NCBI GenBank assembly: GCA_003194525.1
Contig: NBIV01000155.1
Span: 62,001 to 126,000 of the forward strand
Length of the DNA: 64,000 nt
Source: Gracilariopsis chorda
Lineage: Eukaryota > Rhodophyta > Florideophyceae > Gracilariales > Gracilariaceae
Direction: 5' to 3'
Shown: positions 41,158 through 50,475 of the stretch, piece after piece
Layout of the letters: the number at the start of each line of letters is the position of its first letter
How positions within the stretch are numbered: position 1 is the stretch's first letter
Translations under genes and position numbers: made by a program
The notes under the pieces: model-generated
Databases searched by the model: none
What the model was told of the DNA's origin: nothing
The model's input: only the letters and a program-made list of their open reading frames with translations

Positions 41158-41544
41158 ATGGCTAAGTTGGTCGTACGCTCAACGCTGTTGTACTTGGTAG
41201 GCGTCAACACTACATCCGCAGTTCTTGTCGGCTACGATAAGCGCCAAGCGGCACACAGAGGACAGCGTGTACCAGAACGACGTCTTTGTAACCTGGCCAT
41301 TGCAGGTGGCTGGGCAGGAGGTATGATGGCAATGTATCTCGCACGACATAAGACCAAGAAGAAATCATTTCAGAAAAAGTACATGAACGCCGTAACGAAG
41401 AATGCTATGGTGATGTTGCCAGCAGCGCTGGTGGCTTTTCGAGTTCCTCAACTGCGAGGTGCATTTTCCTCCACGTTTTCGTCGATTGCCTCAAATTTCT
41501 CGAGACGCCCTCCGCCGAGAAACCCCCCTCGCTTCAGGAGATGA
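41158..41544 (+). CDS. DUF1294 family small membrane protein
   Basis: 128 aa. Contains the DUF1294 signature: LLYLVGVNTTSAVLVGYDKR, RVPERRLCNLAIAGGWAGG and RHKTKKKSFQKKYM, with two to three hydrophobic segments (8-24, 45-63, 82-98). The family is widespread in bacteria and patchy in eukaryotes; function unknown. Here the usual second helix after the KTKKKSF segment is followed by a basic, Ser/Pro-rich tail of about 28 residues. Membrane location is inferred from the helices. Confidence 0.8.
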   Translation: MAKLVVRSTLLYLVGVNTTSAVLVGYDKRQAAHRGQRVPERRLCNLAIAGGWAGGMMAMYLARHKTKKKSFQKKYMNAVTKNAMVMLPAALVAFRVPQLRGAFSSTFSSIASNFSRRPPPRNPPRFRR

Positions 41545-42637
41545 ACTAGAAGATTAATGCGCCGCTGAGGTTTTGACTTTCAAGTATTTCTATTCCTTAG
41601 CTCCACATGAACTGAGGCGTGACTCGGGAGAGAGATCTATCTGTAGGATAGCTTTCCTGGTGTTAACATGATTGATTGCATCAGACCTCATTAAAGAAGA
41701 AGAAAAGGCGTGACTTGGGACGGTAGCGAAAAAAAAACAGCTCGGTTTCGCCATGTCTTTCCTACTCTGCGTAACGCAAAACGTCAAAACACGAACCATG
41801 TGGTGCTGTGTATCTTGGTTCCATGTCACACGACTGCCGCCCGAGCCCGAACTTAGACATTGGCGCTTTGGAATATACCTTGTTTCTTCCAACGAACGGG
41901 ACTCGTTCTCGACGATGGAGACCGCCTCAACAAACCCTTCCAGAACCTTTGATCACGTGTAGCTCGTCATTGCAACGCTGAGCTGTTACCACAACTGCCA
42001 TTCTTTCCGTCACCCATGTGAATACCTCCGGGCACAACATGCTCTACAAGTCGCAACGAAAAATTCGGAAGCCCTAGATGTATTACGAATCGATGAAGCA
42101 CAAAAACATCCCTTCTTTCGCTATTGTACACAGCCCCGATTCATCTTCGGTGGCCCTATTATCCAAGGGGAAATAATGCTCGCAACTGGTTTCCAGTGCA
42201 CCTCTGTGGGTACCCCTACGTAAGTCCTTTTTTTTTCCTTGTTTCTTGTTCAACTACGGGCGTCTCTTCTCTCCCTGCAGTGAGAGGTCTTTTCCGGACT
42301 TTGCAGAAGTGTTGTATCTGTCTCAGCTTCTAGCACCCGGGCACAGCGTTACAGTCAAGAACTCATAAGTGTCTGGATGTATAACTAACGATGCACGCCT
42401 CCATCCATCGACGTACACATGAAGAATCAGGAGACGTTGTTAGCCTCCGTGGGAGACCCGATCGCGAACTCATTTCGCTTCTCTGCGACAGGATCGTAGA
42501 GACGGAATGTAGGAGACGCGAGCTTCTTGCCCCAGCAGAGAGAAGAGGAAAGACTTTGGCGGAGATAGTCCCCCAGTGGCCACAAAAGTCGTTAGCCTTT
42601 CTTGGGAGAGAGAGGTTTTTCTCATAAGAAACCTCTT

Positions 42638-42664
42638 TCAATATGCCTTAATCAGGCATATTGA
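42638..42664. repeat. 11-bp hairpin at the end of the dispersed repeat
   Basis: TCAATATGCCT, loop TAATC, then AGGCATATTGA; followed by CCCACAATAAAGAAGAAG. Confidence 0.85.
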
Positions 42665-42685
42665 ACCCACAATAAAGAAGAAGAA
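42644..42685 (+). repeat. Dispersed 42-bp repeat, copy B
   Basis: 39 of 42 bases match 14661-14702 in opposite orientation. It ends in AATAAAGAAGAAGAA. Confidence 0.7.
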
Positions 42686-43711
42686 GACAATGCTAAGTGG
42701 GTTAAGTTGAAGCTGCGGTAGCTCATCTCTGCTGTGCCTAGTCCCTTTTTGCTGGATTAGTACTGCACTGAGGGATCAGGCGGGAACCGCCAATAGCCCC
42801 GCTTTGGGCACACTGCATTAATCCGCCCGTCGTGGTGTGCCGACTTTCCCGCTGGTGCGTATTAGGAAAAAGCAAAAAGGATCCGCAATTGGGTCTGCCT
42901 CGAGGACTTGGCGTTTCGGGGCAGAGACTAGCTTATTGGAGAGTTTGTGCGTCGATTTCGGAAACAGGCTTCGTCCGCCCATGAACAAACAACAAGACAT
43001 GAAAATACAGCAAGCTTAATGTGGCAATACAATTATTGTATCGGCACGAGGTCAGAAGGGTCCAGAGTGCCACTAAAAGCATGAGCGTATTGTACACACT
43101 ACTTTGTTCTTGTTGGTTCATGGACGCACGCTACCCCAAAAGCGTGGTAGGAATCCTCATCAAAGAGCTTCTCCCTATGTAAGTATTCCAACACCCTTGA
43201 CGGCAATTTCTAACTGTCACCGGCGTTCTTTTAAGACCGGTATCTAAAGTCTCCCGCCTGGGCTTGGAGCTTGTTCACTTCATGACATAGTGATCAACAG
43301 TGTCTTCAACTTTTTTCGGCACTCTAACGAGCAAAGGCTTTTCCTTCTCCGCAAGTAGGTCGACACTGGGTGTAGCCCAGTGGCGCGACCAACGTGAATT
43401 TGTGAAAGAACTATTTACTGCCTAGTATTCCCAGGTGTGTAAGAAGAGGACTTATCGGAGAGTGGAGCATACGAAATGGATCACAAATGCGTTGTGGTAG
43501 TGCGGAATGTGGCAGACGCATGTATACGCCGGATCAGGACTGCCAAACTCAGTCAAGCCCACCACAGCTCACCTCTCCCACTTCGCTTCTGGTTCTAAAA
43601 CCCCTCTCCTCCTGCTTTAATCTAAAAGGCAGCGGCCGGTTTCGGCTGTGCGCCACTCGCATGGGCGGACGGCGTCGAACAAAGAGGGTCCTTCGTTCCA
43701 GCCTTACTTGC

Positions 43712-43798
43712 CAAACAGTACAGATCTCGAAGCGTTTTTGACTTGCCGAGAATATTATTCTCGGCAAGTCAAGAGCGCTTCGAGATCTGTATTGTTTG
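43712..43798. repeat. Long inverted repeat, 43-bp arms with a 1-nt centre
   Basis: Arms 43712-43754 and 43756-43798 match at 40 of 43 positions and touch at one T. The RNA would fold into a hairpin of about 43 bp. Confidence 0.9.
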
Positions 43799-43835
43799 AT
43801 ATTATTCTTCCATTCCGTGATCTCGGAACCTTTGT

Positions 43836-43884
43836 ACCGTCGTACCTTGCACCCAGGCACTGCCTGAGTGCAAGGTACGACGGT
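43836..43884. repeat. Second hairpin, about 24-bp arms
   Basis: Starts ACCGTCGTACCTTGCAC and ends with its reverse complement GTGCAAGGTACGACGGT; one mismatch in the extended stem. It lies 38 bp after the 43-bp inverted repeat. Confidence 0.85.
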
Positions 43885-44318
43885 AGGTACCAACGGTACC
43901 TCTCCCAGTGAAGTCTCATCCCTCTCATGTCTTTATAATAAAGGCTAAACGGTACTGTAGCAAAGGTTAGGATTATCACCACAAGAGAGACTTACGGTAA
44001 GCTAGGACTGTACAGGTACCAAAGGTAGGGACCACTAACCCTTTTTCCGTAATATGTACTTAATACACAATAATACTGTACAGGTGTATATCTCGTGATA
44101 GCGCTTCGCGCCAAAACATGCATCGAAGAACCCGCCGAAATTGATCCTCTCGCTGCATCTGAAGCTTTCCGGAGTCCCAGCGTCTGTCCCTCTCCCTTAT
44201 CGACGCACCCGTCTTTCCAGCCTCCCAGGTGCTTACATATTCAAGTCCGAGAGCTGGTGTCCCTCGCACTGGGATATTTGAAGCACCGCGTAAACTTTGT
44301 TAGGGGACCCTTTCTATT

Positions 44319-46145
44319 ATGTCCAACCCCTTGGCCGCATTTCAACGTGAAGATGCTATTCTCCAAAACGACGTTATCGAAAAGCTTGAAACTTATGCTG
44401 CATCAGGTGGAAACGTCAAAGCCGCATGCGACGCCTTATCCGAAAGCTACATTGGCAGGCCAGACGCCCTCCGTGCTATCGTTGACTGGATCGTCCAGTC
44501 TCTTGATGGAGAGCAAAACCTGATTGATAGCTTCCAACATCAACTACTCACAAACGCTGATGCCGCTATTCCACGGATAGACGCCGCCCTAGCCACGCAA
44601 TCGGAAGCGTCTGCATTAATATCTAAAACATTGGCTTCCCCGACGTGGGCAAATGTGCTATTCAAGAATGCAGAGGAGCACCAGCAATCACTGTTCGCCG
44701 ATCGTGTTTTTCAAGAGGCAAGACTCCAGGAAGTTGGCTTTACTGCTGACCTTATTGGTTCTGCGCAAGATCTCATGGAAGCGGTTGTGCAACAGGAGCG
44801 GGTAATTTTTGGCACAGAGAACCCTATGGAAAGTGAGGTCAAAAGAGCCATTCGCAAGATTGCTGCTCTTACTACTTCAAACGAGTCCGCCACCTTTGTT
44901 GTTTTCCAGTTCATATCCCAGTTAGAGCATCTTTCAACGGATCTATTCCTCAAGCGCGGCTACCAATACGTGGTGCAAGAGATACGCAAGGAAGTGATAA
45001 ACTGCGTCACGGCCATCGGTGGGGAATCGGAGCGGGTCGCAAAGCAGTGGATATACCGCTTGTTGATTCTGGCGGACAGCTCAATCTACGGGCAGCAAAT
45101 ACCAGAAGTGTTTATTGATGCCTTAATGGGTATTCTAGACGTTACACCTCGAATTCGCTTGGAAAAACATATCAAGATTGTCACTCATCTCTATGGGACC
45201 TTGCTTGGACAACCTATCCTTACGAATATTCGCGGGTCTCTCTTAGAGCTTCGCGCTGATGTAAGAGATGACCCGATTGTAAAATCTTTGCTGATTCATG
45301 CGTTGTGTCATGAAGAAATCACTGACGCTCTGCTGGCCTTGTTGTTCAATTCCGGCAGCAATAAGTCAAATGTTGTTCAAGCAAATCTCAAGAAAAGAGA
45401 ATGCTTGTGCCTCTTGGTGGCCTACTCGAAGACCTTTCTGCCCCTCCAACATGACGAAATTGTGCGAAGACTGAGCAACAAAGAAACCCTTGCGGAACTG
45501 AACCTCCGTGTGCGAAAAGCAAAACGGGACTTGACCCATGTTGTCAGGGTGTGCGAGGAACTCAAGCATGGAACAGTTGTGTCCAAGTTCAAGAGGAAAG
45601 CTATTGAAATGTTTGCTTCGGCGATAGAAGATTTCATAACAGCAAAAGGGATTCTTATATGGGCTGAGAAGAGTTTACGCGGAGGAAAAGACGTGAGATC
45701 GTTGCTGGTTTCTGCAGAGAAGTATTTAGGTTTCCTAGAGGCGATCGCTTTTTATCATTCATGCTTGCGGAAAGCGGTTCTGAACGTGATTCTAACAGCG
45801 TACATGCGTGAATACTCAGGCCTAGAAAGTGCAAACGTTGAGCAGTTAAGAACAATACTGATGAATTCGATAACTGGCATGACTAAGTTTATGGCGGGTT
45901 CAGACATAGTGTATTCAATGGCGGAACGGTGGTTAATGGAGGAAGAAACTGAAGAGGAACATTTTTCTCGGTTCGTCGTTTCACTGCTTCGCGCAATATC
46001 ACCACCTTACGAACCACAGTTTTTGTCTTGTCTGACTGAATTTCTTAGACATGAGCGGGTTTTAAGGGCAGTATTAGCGGATGATACAGCTTCAAGTCTC
46101 GTGAAAGAGTTCGAACTGACGATCTCAGCTCAAGCAGCACCGTAA
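44319..46145 (+). CDS. NELF-C/D (TH1) family protein
   Basis: 608 aa, single exon, close to the usual length (about 580-600). All helical. It follows the TH1 pattern: KLETYAASGGNVKAACDALSE at the start (L-x-x-Y-x-x-x-G-G, then L-x-E), IKIVTHLYGTLL in the middle, ILIWAEKSLRGG, LGFLEAIAFYHSCLRKAVLN, and near the end FVVSLLRAISPPYEPQFL with a final TEFLRHERV. NELF-C/D is a core subunit of the negative elongation factor, which holds RNA polymerase II near promoters in animals. No other NELF subunit lies in the window. The family call rests on matches spread along the length; the function in an alga is inferred. Confidence 0.7.
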   Translation: MSNPLAAFQREDAILQNDVIEKLETYAASGGNVKAACDALSESYIGRPDALRAIVDWIVQSLDGEQNLIDSFQHQLLTNADAAIPRIDAALATQSEASALISKTLASPTWANVLFKNAEEHQQSLFADRVFQEARLQEVGFTADLIGSAQDLMEAVVQQERVIFGTENPMESEVKRAIRKIAALTTSNESATFVVFQFISQLEHLSTDLFLKRGYQYVVQEIRKEVINCVTAIGGESERVAKQWIYRLLILADSSIYGQQIPEVFIDALMGILDVTPRIRLEKHIKIVTHLYGTLLGQPILTNIRGSLLELRADVRDDPIVKSLLIHALCHEEITDALLALLFNSGSNKSNVVQANLKKRECLCLLVAYSKTFLPLQHDEIVRRLSNKETLAELNLRVRKAKRDLTHVVRVCEELKHGTVVSKFKRKAIEMFASAIEDFITAKGILIWAEKSLRGGKDVRSLLVSAEKYLGFLEAIAFYHSCLRKAVLNVILTAYMREYSGLESANVEQLRTILMNSITGMTKFMAGSDIVYSMAERWLMEEETEEEHFSRFVVSLLRAISPPYEPQFLSCLTEFLRHERVLRAVLADDTASSLVKEFELTISAQAAP

Positions 46146-46460
46146 GGTACTAAGCCTCCATGGGTAACAAGTCGCGACCGTAACTGGCGCATGTGATGTC
46201 AACGACAAGTTTGGTCAGTGAGATTATGTGCATAATGCAAGTACTTGACTAGAAGTATTACAAAGGTACAACTGATCAAAAAAAAAGGACAGTGGACCAG
46301 ACCGATCAGTGCCGTCCGTGCGTTGTCGGCGATAATTCCTGTACCGGGAAGGGTAAAAGGAAGGCGAACAGGAATGCGGAGAGTTACTGGTGAAAGTTTT
46401 AGTGTGATATATATAATCCGTCGATGAGCATGTGATAACGAACTGGGAAGGAGATAAGCG
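46146..46460. other. Intergenic between convergent genes
   Basis: 315 bp holding both 3' UTRs. No gene or domain; too short to hold the missing phosphatase domain of the Vip1 gene. Confidence 0.5.
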
Positions 46461-47741
46461 CTAAACGGGACACGGAGAGCGTTGACCATTGGTTGTATCG
46501 AAGAGGTCGGGCGGTCGCGAGGCTTCTTGTATTACGGCAGACGGGCTGGGTTGTGATTCTTCTGAGGCACGACCGTCAATGTTTTCCAGAACATACTTGG
46601 CCAGCAGTTGGCCCGCACGAGTGGTGTACTCGTCGGAGTTTTTGACAACGCTCCAGCCGTTGACGTCAATGATGAAACGGCGGGAGTCCGAGCCTCGCAG
46701 CAAATCAAATCCGATGACGTATTGATCAAAGGCTGAGGTAACTCTGCGACAGATGCGGATTTCGTCCTCGGAAAGGTTTACACGCGTTCTCCGTTCGCGG
46801 CCGTGGTGATCTCTCTCAACGATACCATCGATGTGAGGTGCTTTCCTCGACTCTGCATGAAAGTAATCACCAACAGCGTAAACTTTGATGTCGGCTCTGT
46901 GCTCTGGTTGATAGAAGCGTTCGTATATAAAATCACCGGATTGACGAACGAGGCGAACATCTGGGTCGAAAGTGGAGCTCATGTTCTTTTCCTTTCTAAA
47001 GAGTCTGCGAATACCGCCGCCCTTGTAGTATATATACACATCTACGTTTTGGAGGTTTATCAAAAATACACAAGATAGCAAGAACTGTCAGTACACAGGG
47101 TGTGGCGTTTTTGTTCTTTTTGTTTGGTGAACGCGCAGAACAAGAGGGGGGTGGGGTGCTGAGAAAAGTAATGATAGGGTAATGGCGATGGAACGAAACA
47201 TGTGGAGGCTCAGCGAGTGAGAAAGAAAGGCCAAAAAAAAAAAAAACTTACTATGATCGTCAGTAGCCACTGGCTTTTCTACGAATGGCTTATGAATAGT
47301 TTGGGAGGAGGCTGTGGCTGGACTATGAATGACCAGAGTGTCTCCTGAGGGGTCTGGCTGGTACGCATAGTCGCCAGCCGAGCGGTCAAGGAAGGCGGCT
47401 GTTGGAAGTGGAACACCGGCGGTGGAGAGAATGGTGCGAATGAGTGTTCGGCGCATGAGGAAGCGCTGCATGTGAAGGTTGTTGACTAGAAACGGCGAAC
47501 GGAGGGCTACGTACTGAAGCACTCTGTCGAGCGGGAAGTCTGAGGAATGCATGGTGAGAAGGGCGTGCACTTTTGGCCAGGCTGAGATGGGCTGCTGCAT
47601 GTCTCGTTCGTCCATGAGCACGAGGCGGAACCTGGGGTCGCAGGAGCGCAGCGAAGCGAGAATGGCCTGCATGGGCTTGCGGTCGAGTTTGCGACGGACG
47701 CCAGCGACTCCAAGCACGATATGCTGCTTGTTGAGTGACAT
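46461..47741 (-). CDS. Kinase-only Vip1/PPIP5K (inositol pyrophosphate kinase)
   Basis: Exons 47741-47252 and 47041-46461, intron 47042-47251 (210 nt, GTAAG...CGTAG) starting with a T14 run; 356 aa. The splice joins KPFVEKPVATDDH to NVYIYYKGGGIRRLFRK, restoring the PPIP5K ATP-grasp kinase. Further motifs: IVLGVAGVRRKLDRKPM, FPLDRVLQYVALRSPFLVNN, GDFIYERF, DIKVYAVG, FHAESRKAPHIDG, QYVIGFDLLRG and DVNGWSVVKNS, which holds a catalytic aspartate. The enzyme phosphorylates IP6/5-IP7 at position 1. The usual C-terminal histidine-phosphatase domain is absent: the frame stops after a 30-residue tail, and the convergent NELF-C/D gene ends 316 bp beyond. It therefore looks like a natural kinase-only form. 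Confidence 0.85.
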
Positions 47742-48132
47742 AATTACGGGGGGAGAAGTGGCAGTTGGGGTGGGCGGAGGGGTGGGGTTTTGGGGGGTTG
47801 GGGGGAGGGGGGGTGGGTAGTGGAAGCGAGAGAGCGCATACAGAAGTGAACAGGTGTTGCGCTGAAGGAGAACAGGAGGGGGGAGGACAAGGGCGCTAAT
47901 AATTAGCGGCTAATTGGTGAGAGGGCGGTGAACAGGTTTGAAGTTGGTCACAATGGCAGCACGCAAACGTTATTCTCGAACGAATTGTTGAATGTGTACG
48001 GGTGGTAAGCCGTTACACGTGTTTCGGTTCGCGCACGGAAGGGGAATACTTTGCGAAAATGGTTCACATTTGGCTGGAATGCATGCATGAGGCGCAGCGC
48101 GACGATGAAGGAAGTTGCTAGTCGCGGAGATC
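47742..48132. promoter_or_regulatory. Divergent promoter region, Vip1 gene / DUF2237 gene
   Basis: 391 bp; a G-rich tract (47752-47820) lies just upstream of the Vip1 ATG. No gene seen. Confidence 0.4.
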
Positions 48133-48666
48133 ATGTCGACGCTGTTGCTGTGGTGCATCGCTCGCACACTCGCCCCCACGCGTGCAAGCGGTACATGCAT
48201 CGCTGCTGCGTGCCACTCAAGTGAAAACAAGCATCCGCAAGGGGCGACACAACCGCTACGCTCCGCGCGCATGAGGAGCAGCGAAGCGGTAGCGCGCTCG
48301 GACAGCGCTCTCAACGTGCTTGGGGAGCAACTTGAGCTGTGCTGCTCGTCGCCGCGCACCGGCTATTTTCGCGACGGCTTCTGCCACACGGGCGCCCAGG
48401 ACGTGGGCGTGCACACGGTGTGCGCCGTAGTGACGGATGCATTCCTGCGCTACTCGCGCGAGCAGGGCAACGATCTCATGTCGGCGGCGGCGCAGTTCGG
48501 GTTTCCGGGCCTTCGCGATGGCGATCGGTGGTGTCTGTGCGTGAGTCGGTGGAAGGAGGCGCTTGATGCGGGCGTTGCTCCGCCCGTGGTGCTTGCCGCC
48601 ACGCACGAGCGCGCGCTGAGCGTGGTCACTCTGGAGCAGTTGCGCGCGCACGCGGTGGACGCGTGA
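48133..48666 (+). CDS. DUF2237 family protein
   Basis: 177 aa from the ATG at 48133; an alternative ATG at 48271 would give 131 aa. The conserved domain (about 65-175) contains LCCSSPRTGYFRDGFCHTG, DVGVHTVCAVVTDAFLRYS, GFPGLRDGDRWCLCVSRWKE and VVLAATHERALSVVTL, the full DUF2237 pattern with its conserved Cys residues. The family is common in bacteria and found in plants and algae; function unknown. The N-terminal extension (small, hydrophobic, with basic residues) may be an organelle presequence, supporting the upstream start. Confidence 0.8.
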   Translation: MSTLLLWCIARTLAPTRASGTCIAAACHSSENKHPQGATQPLRSARMRSSEAVARSDSALNVLGEQLELCCSSPRTGYFRDGFCHTGAQDVGVHTVCAVVTDAFLRYSREQGNDLMSAAAQFGFPGLRDGDRWCLCVSRWKEALDAGVAPPVVLAATHERALSVVTLEQLRAHAVDA

Positions 48667-49464
48667 GACGGCGCCGGTGGAGTAACCGCGGTTGTAGCTC
48701 GTTGCAGGCACGGAAAGCAGCGCAGTGGAGACAGTAAACTGATTCTGTTGTGTTAACGGACGCGGACGGAGCCTTTTGAGTCGGCAGCCACGTAGGTAGG
48801 GTTTGCAAAACACGTCACCGCGCGGGACCGGCGGCGTACAGGAACACAGCGGCGCGAGCAAAGGCGAGGCGCGGCGGCAATGCAAGACGGCGGCGATCAG
48901 CGCGTTGATTCACGTAGACATCTCTGCGCGGTGGCCCGTGAACGAGTCGTCAGCGGCGGTGGGAAGCGATTTGCGCCTTGAGAGGTGGCCATACAACGCG
49001 CTTATCGCACCGTTGCCGGACGCGTATCTGCGCGTGCGCTTGCGAAATGAAGCGCTCAGCGATGCTCGCGCCTTCGGTTGCGATAATTAGCAGTGCGCAA
49101 TGAGTTCACAGTTGGAGCGCGCCAATAGGCACGCGCACAAGCGCATTAATCAGATACTGCCGCGCCGCTTCCGTCCCCCATGTGCCGCACGAAGCGTTGC
49201 AACTGAATTGCATTGCCCGCTGCAACCGCCACTGCCACCACCTCTCGTCCAATCAGCGTCCAACGCCTCATTCCACCCTTCCGCCCTCCCGCCTGCACTT
49301 CCCCCGATCTTCTCCACACCCCCCCCCCCCTCCCCCAATCTTCTCCACCCCCCTCCCCCAATCTTCTCCACCCCCCTCCCTCCGTTCGCCTTCAACACCC
49401 TTCGTCTTCAACACCCTTCCCCACGTCCTTCTCCTCCCCCCTCCCCACTCGCATCCACTGCACA
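48667..49464. other. Intergenic region with C-rich tandem repeat
   Basis: 798 bp. The last 200 bp are pyrimidine-rich with a 23-bp tandem repeat (49301-49377). A GAGCGCGCCAAT motif near 49117 resembles an E2F site but lacks the full consensus. No gene recognised. Confidence 0.4.
49301..49377. repeat. Tandem repeat, 23 bp, about three copies
   Basis: Unit CCCCCAATCTTCTCCACC plus CCCCT, two exact copies (49332-49354, 49355-49377) and one diverged copy before them. Confidence 0.85.
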
Positions 49465-50043
49465 ATGGTCAAGTCAGACACAAAGTCCCGATCCGCCGCC
49501 GCCTCCAAGAAGCAGTCCACCACCGCCACCCCCACCCCCACCAAGCGCACCAACAAGGTCGTCACCGGGTCCCCCGGCTCCAAGCCCCTCTCATCCAGCC
49601 CCAAGGTCGATCAAAACTCCACCAAGCCCGTCAAGGACGCCGTCAACGACATTGACACCAAACTCGCCAAAGAAAACACCACCCCCGAGAAGATCGATCC
49701 CCTGCCCCCGGCATCCGCTAAGGCCACTGCCGTCACCGACGCAAAGCCCCTTGCCGAGAGGCCCAACGGAAACTCCGCCGCAACCCCCGCCTTGAAACCT
49801 TCCCAGGTCACCCTTGAGTGGACCCCGCATACGGGATCCAATGTTCTGGTCACCGGCTCTTTTTGTGACTGGAAGGACAAACATACACTTTCAACAGCCG
49901 ACGGCAAGTACCAGCTCACCCTCCCGCTGCCCCCCGGAAAGCATGTGTACAAGTTTATCGTCGACGGAGAATGGTGCTATGACATCACCCAACCGACAGA
50001 AACTGATTCGGAGGGCAACGTCAACAACGTCCTTGTCGTCTAG
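49465..50043 (+). CDS. CBM48/AMPK-type glycogen-binding domain protein
   Basis: 192 aa from the ATG at 49465; the longer upstream frame is Pro-rich and lacks ATG support. Residues 1-110 are disordered (Lys, Ser, Thr, Pro, Ala). The C-terminal 80 residues form a CBM48/AMPK-beta-type domain: TLEWTPHTGSNVLVTGSFCD, then WKDKHTLSTADGKYQLTLPL, PGKHVYKFIVDGEWCYD and a final NNVLVV. Such domains bind alpha-glucans; a red alga stores floridean starch in the cytosol, so a scaffold or targeting role there is plausible. No kinase or phosphatase domain is attached. Confidence 0.8.
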   Translation: MVKSDTKSRSAAASKKQSTTATPTPTKRTNKVVTGSPGSKPLSSSPKVDQNSTKPVKDAVNDIDTKLAKENTTPEKIDPLPPASAKATAVTDAKPLAERPNGNSAATPALKPSQVTLEWTPHTGSNVLVTGSFCDWKDKHTLSTADGKYQLTLPLPPGKHVYKFIVDGEWCYDITQPTETDSEGNVNNVLVV

Positions 50044-50475
50044 CTTTCCTGCATCACTCTCTACAATCGATTAAACCACTTGCGCTTGCTTCATTACACT
50101 CCTTATCCCTCTTCTGCTACACTCCCCTTCTGCGCTCATGCTTTCGCCGTCGTCAGCTGCCACTATATTATGCTCCTGCCCTTTGTGCAACACCCCGAAA
50201 CCACCCCACACTACCAGATCTTCAGCGTCCCATTCTACATGTGAACTTGTTCCCTCTACAAACTTTCAACAACCATCGTGCTTTGAGTACATCATCATCG
50301 AGTGCACCCAAAAAGAAAGCCGTGTCAGTCGATAAGAGATAGTATATACTCCGCTCCAGCTCGGAACACATCTCTGCGTCGCACAAAGTACACAATATCG
50401 TCATACTCATCTCAGTTAGCTCTCATTACCCACCATTTCAAACAACAAAAGCGATTATCAAGTGCTTCGTGCAAC
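50044..50475. other. Intergenic between convergent genes
   Basis: 432 bp holding both 3' UTRs; AT-richer than the flanks. No gene. Confidence 0.4.

Larger units (their letters stand above)
41545..44318. other. Gene-poor region with hairpins and a dispersed repeat (2.8 kb)
   Basis: No domain recognised. A 78-codon frame at 42391-42627 with an ATG has no recognisable similarity. Features: a hairpin (42638-42664) overlapping one copy of a 42-bp dispersed repeat; a near-perfect 87-bp inverted repeat (43712-43798); and a second long hairpin (43836-43884). This pattern suggests small foldback or MITE-like elements or a non-coding RNA. Confidence 0.5.

Noticed and set aside
42391..42627. 78-codon frame with ATG in the gene-poor region
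   Set aside because: No recognisable domain, no splice partners, next to a dispersed repeat; too weak to call a gene.
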